Positions 6,071 through 9,909 of a DNA stretch of 9,909 nt are shown here, piece after piece. Every line of letters begins with the position of its first letter. Within the stretch, counting starts at the first letter, position 1. Below the pieces are notes generated by a model. It made no database searches, was not told the origin of the DNA, and saw only the letters and a list, made by a program, of their open reading frames with translations. The DNA comes from Chloroflexi bacterium 13_1_40CM_68_21 (GTDB lineage: Bacteria > Chloroflexota > Limnocylindria > P2-11E), in NCBI GenBank assembly GCA_001917735.1, contig MNEO01000030.1, forward strand, positions 1 to 9,909, written 5' to 3'. The position numbers and the translations under genes are program-made.

Positions 6071-6705
6071 ACGCGGAGGCCAGGCAGGATGCCGGCGCGG
6101 TGCATGTGCCGGAGCGTTTCGAGCTCCTCTCCGAGCGTGGTGTTCGGACCGTGACCGGGATAGACCCTTGTCGCTTCGGGAAGCTTTGTCAGGCGCTCGA
6201 GGCTGCGCTCCATCTGCTCACGGTCGCCGCCCGGCAGGTCCCAACGTCCGGTGCTGCCCTTGAAGATCACGTCCCCTGAGAACAGCACGCCCTCACGCTC
6301 AACGTAGAAACACGTCGAGCCTTCGGTATGACCGGGCGTGTGCAGCGCGCTGATCTCTAGATCGGCCACATAGCGGAGCGCTCCCTCGTCGAAGAGATCG
6401 TCGGCGTCGCACGGAAGGATCTTGAACTCTGTCGGTGGGCGTTTCGGCCCGAGACGGTAGGCATCGAGACGGTGGATCGCCAGACGCGCGCGTGTCGCTT
6501 CCTTTACCGCGGCGTTGCCGTAGATGTGATCGGGATGGCCGTGGGTGTTTAGGATCTCGACGACTCGCAGGTCGTGCTCTTTCGCCGCGGCGATCAGCTC
6601 GCGCTCGCCCATCGACGGATCGATGATCAGCGCATCGCGACGTTCGTCGTGGACGAGGTACGTCCCGTTGTCGTACGGCGGGACACGCCATTCAAGGATC
6701 CGCAC
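6067..6705 (-). CDS. Metallo-beta-lactamase-fold hydrolase, YcbL/GloC (type II glyoxalase) type
   Basis: Likely a cytoplasmic thioester hydrolase of the glyoxalase II-like group, 212 residues, close to E. coli YcbL/GloC. The metal-site motifs are complete: THGHPDH (54-60: His55, His57, Asp59, His60), His126 in HTPGHTEGS, Asp145 in SGD and His185 in GHGP. The stretch SGDVIFKGSTGRWDLPGGD (143-161) and the YPGHGPNTTLGEE end (182-194) are characteristic of the YcbL/GloC branch. Such enzymes hydrolyse S-lactoylglutathione or other thiol conjugates; in a lineage without glutathione another thiol is probable (inference). The GTG start at 6703-6705 has a TACCTT hexamer 6 nt upstream and no Shine-Dalgarno, suggesting a leaderless mRNA. 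It is the first gene of a two-gene minus-strand operon with the tandem GNAT. Confidence 0.9.
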   Translation of the reverse strand: MRILEWRVPPYDNGTYLVHDERRDALIIDPSMGERELIAAAKEHDLRVVEILNTHGHPDHIYGNAAVKEATRARLAIHRLDAYRLGPKRPPTEFKILPCDADDLFDEGALRYVADLEISALHTPGHTEGSTCFYVEREGVLFSGDVIFKGSTGRWDLPGGDREQMERSLERLTKLPEATRVYPGHGPNTTLGEELETLRHMHRAGILPGLRV

Positions 6706-6734
6706 GTGGCGAAGGTAACGCTAGAGTTGGCCTC
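6706..6734. promoter_or_regulatory. 29-bp divergent promoter region with two -10-like hexamers
   Basis: This is the whole gap between two divergent GTG starts. On the plus strand TAGAGT (6722-6727) ends 7 nt before GTG 6735. On the minus strand TACCTT (6717 to 6712) ends 6 nt before GTG 6705. Both fit TANNNT and place initiation at or beside the start codon, so both mRNAs are probably leaderless. No -35 boxes are evident. The spacing matches the AOR promoter at 1456-1461. Confidence 0.5.
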
Positions 6735-8489
6735 GTGCGCGAGATCCCGATCGAGAACACCGCGCCCCCCATCAGCGTGCGTCAGGGTCGACCGGCCATC
6801 CTCGCGAAGCGGCATCTGGTGAGCTCATGCCATTACCTCGCGACGTTCGCCGGTGTGCGGATGTTCGAACGGGGCGGCAACGCCGTCGACGCCGGCGTCG
6901 CCGCCGGGATCGCGCTCAATGTCGTGGAACGGCACCTCACGGACTTCGGCGGGGTGGCGCCGATCATCGTGTACCGGCCGGGCATGGCCGGACCGGAGAC
7001 CATCGACGGTCTCGGCCACTGGCCGGCGTCGCTCGACCTCGATACGTACCGCTCGCGACACGGCGACGACATGCCCATCGGCGTCGCGCGGTCGGTCACG
7101 CCGGCTGCCGCGGATGCCTGGCTCACCGCGCTCGCGCGTCATGGACGGCTGTCGCTCGCGGAGGTCCTCGCGCCATCGATCGAGCTCTGTGACGGCTTCC
7201 CCGTCTTCCCGCGGCTCGTGGCGGCGATCGAGCGACTCGAGGAGCGGCTTCGTCACTGGCCAACCAGCGCGGCGGTTTTCCTGCCGAATGGCCGGCCGCC
7301 TCGCGTCGGCGAGATCCTGGTGCAGCGGGAGCTCGGCGGACTCTTCCGCCGCCTCGCGACGATCGAACGTGCCAACGCGGGCGCCGGACGGGCGGACGCG
7401 ATCATGGCGGCGCGCGACGCGATCTACGACGGGGACATCGCGCGGGAGATCGCGGACTTCATGCGCGAGGCCGGCGGCGCGATCACCAAAGACGACCTGC
7501 GTGCGCAGCGCGTGCGCATCGAGGCGCCGGTGCACTCGTCTTACCGTGGCATTGACGTATACGCGTGCGGCGCATGGTCGCAGGGCCCCCTCGTGCCGAT
7601 GACGCTGAACCTGCTCGAGGGCTACGACGTCGCATCGCTCGGTCCGGGATCGCTCGAGTTCCTGCACCGCTACACGGAGGCGTTCAAGCTCGCGGCGGCC
7701 GACCGCGAGGGCTTCTTCGGCGATCCGGAGCAGGTCGATGTCCCGATCAATGGGCTCCTCGACAAGAGGTACGCGGAGCAGCGGCGCGCGCTGATCGATG
7801 ACGAGCGTGCCTATCCGGAGCTTCCGCCCCCCGGCGATCCCTGGCCGTTCGAGGGTCGCGGCGGCCAGGCCGGCCATCGCGCGCGTGTCGCCGAAGGAGT
7901 GGGTGCGCCGGATACCTCGTTCGCGTGCGCGATGGATGCCGACGGGAACGCGTTCGCGGCGACGCCGTCCGACCCGGGTCTTGGCGCACCGCTCGTGCGG
8001 GGCCTCGGGATGATCGTCTCGACGCGGGGCGCCCAGCTTTGGACCACGCCGGGCCATCCCTCGGCGATCGCTCCGAAGAAGCGGCCGCGCCTCACGCCGA
8101 ATCCGGCGCTGCTCATGAAGGACGGCCGCGCGCTGATGCCGTTCGGCTGCCCGGGCGAGGACGCGCAGAGCCAGGCGATGGTGCAGGTCGTCTGCAACAT
8201 CGTTGACTTCGGGATGAACACGCAGGCGGCGATCGAAGCGCCGCGCGTCATCTCGCGCTCTTTCCCGTGGACGTTCCACCCGCACGCATACGAGCCGGGC
8301 GTGCTGACGGTGGAGGGCCGCATCCCGCCTGAGGTGCGCGAGGGTCTCGCGAAGCGCGGGCACGTCATTCGCGAACTCCCGGACTTCTCTCCCGCCGCCG
8401 CAGGTGTCTGCGCAGTGCGGCGGCTCGACACGGGCACGCTCGAGGGCGGCGCCGATCCACGACGTGAGAGCTACGCGGCGGGCTGGTGA
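6735..8489 (+). CDS. Gamma-glutamyltransferase-family Ntn-hydrolase, substrate unknown
   Basis: Member of the autoprocessing gamma-glutamyltransferase family (N-terminal nucleophile hydrolase), 584 residues. The proenzyme would be cut before Thr394 (APDTSFACAMDADGN, 391-405), which then serves as nucleophile, giving a large subunit of about 393 and a small one of about 191 residues. GGNAVDAGVAAGIALNV (47-63) and NIVDFGMNTQAAIEAPR (488-504) are strong family signatures. There is no signal peptide, unlike secreted glutathione-cleaving enzymes, so it is probably cytoplasmic. The Arg-Glu-x-Ala-Pro glutathione-binding segment is absent, and the Ser-Ser-Pro-Gly-Gly loop reads CPGED (472-476). Glutathione is thus an unlikely substrate. 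An amidohydrolase or acylase role, as in the oxamate amidohydrolase HpxW branch, is possible but unproven. It overlaps the aminotransferase gene downstream (TGATG). Confidence 0.86.
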   Translation: MREIPIENTAPPISVRQGRPAILAKRHLVSSCHYLATFAGVRMFERGGNAVDAGVAAGIALNVVERHLTDFGGVAPIIVYRPGMAGPETIDGLGHWPASLDLDTYRSRHGDDMPIGVARSVTPAAADAWLTALARHGRLSLAEVLAPSIELCDGFPVFPRLVAAIERLEERLRHWPTSAAVFLPNGRPPRVGEILVQRELGGLFRRLATIERANAGAGRADAIMAARDAIYDGDIAREIADFMREAGGAITKDDLRAQRVRIEAPVHSSYRGIDVYACGAWSQGPLVPMTLNLLEGYDVASLGPGSLEFLHRYTEAFKLAAADREGFFGDPEQVDVPINGLLDKRYAEQRRALIDDERAYPELPPPGDPWPFEGRGGQAGHRARVAEGVGAPDTSFACAMDADGNAFAATPSDPGLGAPLVRGLGMIVSTRGAQLWTTPGHPSAIAPKKRPRLTPNPALLMKDGRALMPFGCPGEDAQSQAMVQVVCNIVDFGMNTQAAIEAPRVISRSFPWTFHPHAYEPGVLTVEGRIPPEVREGLAKRGHVIRELPDFSPAAAGVCAVRRLDTGTLEGGADPRRESYAAGW

Positions 8490-9643
8490 TGGACGCGACC
8501 GAGCGGGCCTGGCGCGCGGAGTTCCCGATCACCGAGCGGCTCGTCTATCTGAACAACTGCTCGCTCACGCCCCTCCACGAACGTGGCCGAAAACGGATCG
8601 AGCGCTTCGCCCAAGAGTGGAGCGATTGGGGCGGGCGCGCGTGGTACGACCACTGGATCGGCGAGTACGAGACGCTGCGCGAGGAGCTTGCGGGCGTCCT
8701 GGGCGCTTCGCCCGACGAAGTCGCGATCGAGCCGAACGTCTCGGCGGGCCTCGTCGGGATCGCGAGCACGTTCGACTACGCGAAGCGACCGAAGGTGATC
8801 GTGACCGATCTCGACTTCCCGACCGACGGCCACGCGTTCCTTGCGGTCGCCGACCGCGGCGCTCGTGTCGAGTTCGTGCGCAGCCCGGATCGCGTCCGCG
8901 TGCCGCTGGAGCTGTTCGAGCGCGCCGTGGACGAACGCACCGCCGCGGTGTGCACCGGGCACGTGTACTTCACGACAGGTTGGATCCAGGATGTCCGTGC
9001 ACTAGCCGAGATCTGCCACCGTAAGGGCGCCGCGCTGATCGTCGACGCCTACCAATCCATCGGAGCGATCCCGTTCGATGTCGGCGCGAGCGGCGTCGAC
9101 TACCTCGTCGGGGGCACGCTCAAGTGGCTCATGGGGGGTCCGGGGATCGCGTTCCTGTACGCGCGGCGCGCGGTGGCGGACCGCGCCCGTCCGAGCGCGG
9201 TTGGCTGGTGGGGCGTGAAGGATCCGTTCGCGTTCGATGTCGAGCATCTCGATTACGGGACCGGGGCACACCGCTTCGAGTACGGCACGCCTTCGGTCGC
9301 GGCGATCTATGCGGCGCGCGCGGGCATCTCGCTCCTCGCCGACGTCGGGATCGAGACGGTGCGCGAGCGGCACATGCGGCTCTCGCAGCGGCTCGTCGAT
9401 GGTGCGCTCGAGCAGGGCTGGACCGTCAGATGCCCGCGCGATGCGTCCGAGCGCAGTCCGATCGTCACGCTCGAGCATCCCGACCCGGCCTCCGCGGTGA
9501 CCGCGTTGCGCGCCGCCGGGGTCATCTGCGACAACCGTCCTGGATTGATCCGGCTCTCACCGCACTACTTCAACACGCTCGAGGAAATGGACCGGGCGCT
9601 CGAGGTCCTGGCGCCACTTCGCGTCGCGCCCGCGATCGCCTGA
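8489..9643 (+). CDS. Class V aminotransferase-fold PLP enzyme
   Basis: Cytoplasmic PLP-dependent enzyme of fold type I, class V, 384 residues, typical length. The PLP lysine is Lys212 in GGTLKWLMGGPG. Asp186 and Gln189 (VDAYQSIGA) bind the cofactor. RFEYGTPS (262-269) and RLSPHYFNT (355-363) are family signatures. The catalytic cysteine of cysteine desulfurases (after the VxxRxGxxC pattern near the C-terminus) is absent, so it is not IscS/SufS. The C-terminal RLSPHYFN resembles the isopenicillin N epimerase/kynureninase-like branch. Substrate unknown. ATG 8489 shares its A with the GGT-like stop (TGATG); a GTG at 8486 is an in-frame alternative one codon earlier. The overlap implies coupled translation, so both proteins may act on one substrate (inference). 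Confidence 0.88.
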   Translation: MDATERAWRAEFPITERLVYLNNCSLTPLHERGRKRIERFAQEWSDWGGRAWYDHWIGEYETLREELAGVLGASPDEVAIEPNVSAGLVGIASTFDYAKRPKVIVTDLDFPTDGHAFLAVADRGARVEFVRSPDRVRVPLELFERAVDERTAAVCTGHVYFTTGWIQDVRALAEICHRKGAALIVDAYQSIGAIPFDVGASGVDYLVGGTLKWLMGGPGIAFLYARRAVADRARPSAVGWWGVKDPFAFDVEHLDYGTGAHRFEYGTPSVAAIYAARAGISLLADVGIETVRERHMRLSQRLVDGALEQGWTVRCPRDASERSPIVTLEHPDPASAVTALRAAGVICDNRPGLIRLSPHYFNTLEEMDRALEVLAPLRVAPAIA

Positions 9644-9909
9644 GCGGAACTCTGCACTCGCGCCGGCTCCTCGGATGGTCGTTGCTCATCGCGTTCCTTG
9701 CGATCCTGAGCTACGGCGCGCGCCTCTCCGGCCGGTTCGGAACCCTTCCGAGCGACACATTCTTCAAGTACGCGACGGCGATCGAGGCGATCGCGACCGA
9801 CGCGGTCTTCCTGCTCATCGTTCTCGCCATCGCATGGGGTCTCCCGATCCGGGAGACCTTCGCTCTCCGCGCGCCGCCTTCTTGGCGGCGCGCCGCGATC
9901 ATCGGAGCG
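9640..9909 (+). CDS. Membrane protein N-terminus, possibly CPBP-type protease (3' end outside window)
   Basis: An open frame of at least 90 codons runs off the window end. It encodes a transmembrane helix at about 9667-9720 (LLGWSLLIAFLAILSYGARL), a soluble loop with TLPSDTFFKYATA, and a second helix at about 9808-9843 (AVFLLIVLAIAWGL), followed by IRETFALRAPPSW. That layout resembles the N-terminus of CPBP-family intramembrane metalloproteases, whose catalytic motifs would lie beyond the window, so the family call is tentative. There is no ATG or GTG in frame. CTG at 9640 forms a CTGA overlap with the aminotransferase stop and gives a good N-terminus with basic residues before the first helix. 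TTG at 9682 is the only other candidate and would cut into helix 1. Confidence 0.55.
   Translation, partial: MSGTLHSRRLLGWSLLIAFLAILSYGARLSGRFGTLPSDTFFKYATAIEAIATDAVFLLIVLAIAWGLPIRETFALRAPPSWRRAAIIGA
9869..9893. repeat. Perfect 10-bp inverted repeat, 5-nt loop, inside coding sequence
   Basis: GCGCGCCGCC (9869-9878) and GGCGGCGCGC (9884-9893) are exact reverse complements around TTCTT. This is the strongest hairpin I saw in the window. It lies within the membrane-protein frame, coding about RAPPSWRR, and no T-tract follows. It may be chance in G+C-rich DNA, or an RNA structure affecting expression. Confidence 0.6.

Noticed and set aside
6825..8363. Long minus-strand open frame (512 codons) opposite the GGT-like gene
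   Set aside because: The plus strand has convincing family motifs throughout. The antisense product is low-complexity Arg-rich and has no recognisable domain.
8489..9643. Cysteine desulfurase (IscS/SufS) identity
   Set aside because: The class V fold is clear, but there is no catalytic cysteine at the expected C-terminal position; the region reads RLSPHYFN instead.
1..9909. CRISPR arrays, insertion sequences, tRNA or rRNA genes, attachment sites
   Set aside because: No regularly spaced repeats, transposase motifs, terminal inverted repeats or tRNA-like T-loop sequences were seen. Gaps between genes are mostly under 30 bp, which leaves no room.

Overview
The window is gene-dense, G+C-rich bacterial chromosome: codon third positions are mostly G or C, many starts are GTG, and gaps between genes are tiny. 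It carries ordinary metabolic genes and no mobile element, CRISPR array, tRNA or rRNA that I can see. Genes are packed in short runs joined by ATGA, GTGA or TGATG stop/start overlaps. Two divergent gene pairs are separated by only 20 and 29 bp, which suggests leaderless transcripts. With a tungsten-type aldehyde oxidoreductase, a gamma-glutamyltransferase-like protein and an enoyl-ACP reductase with a partly InhA-like active site, this would fit Chloroflexota (Limnocylindria-like) or a neighbouring actinobacterial-type lineage. That placement is a low-confidence inference.

Layout. (1) Bases 1-1030, plus strand: the 3' part of an adenosine-deaminase-family gene, coupled to a small two-helix membrane protein. 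(2) 1041-1448, minus strand: a small protein with a possible zinc site, divergent from (3) 1469-3220, an aldehyde:ferredoxin oxidoreductase (AOR) homologue, then (4) a GNAT acetyltransferase of the AAC(6')-like type with no usable start codon in its own frame. (5) 3874-5141: enoyl-ACP reductase fabI coupled to a zinc-ribbon Nudix hydrolase. (6) 5117-6705, minus strand: a YcbL/GloC-type metallo-beta-lactamase-fold hydrolase coupled to a tandem-GNAT protein, which converges on and overlaps the Nudix gene. (7) 6735-9909, plus strand: a gamma-glutamyltransferase-like Ntn-hydrolase, a class V aminotransferase and the start of a membrane protein, all joined by overlaps.

How they work together. The sequence does not show one dedicated pathway. 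The most coherent set is region 7, where an autoprocessing amidohydrolase-like enzyme and a PLP enzyme are translationally coupled and may act on one nitrogen-containing substrate (inference). The items most worth checking are the divergent mini-promoters with -10-like hexamers 7 nt before start codons, the likely single-base C-run defect in the GNAT gene, a probable CTG start at 9640, and active-site departures in the AOR, FabI, GGT-like and deaminase proteins. I saw no convincing novel defence or mobile system.
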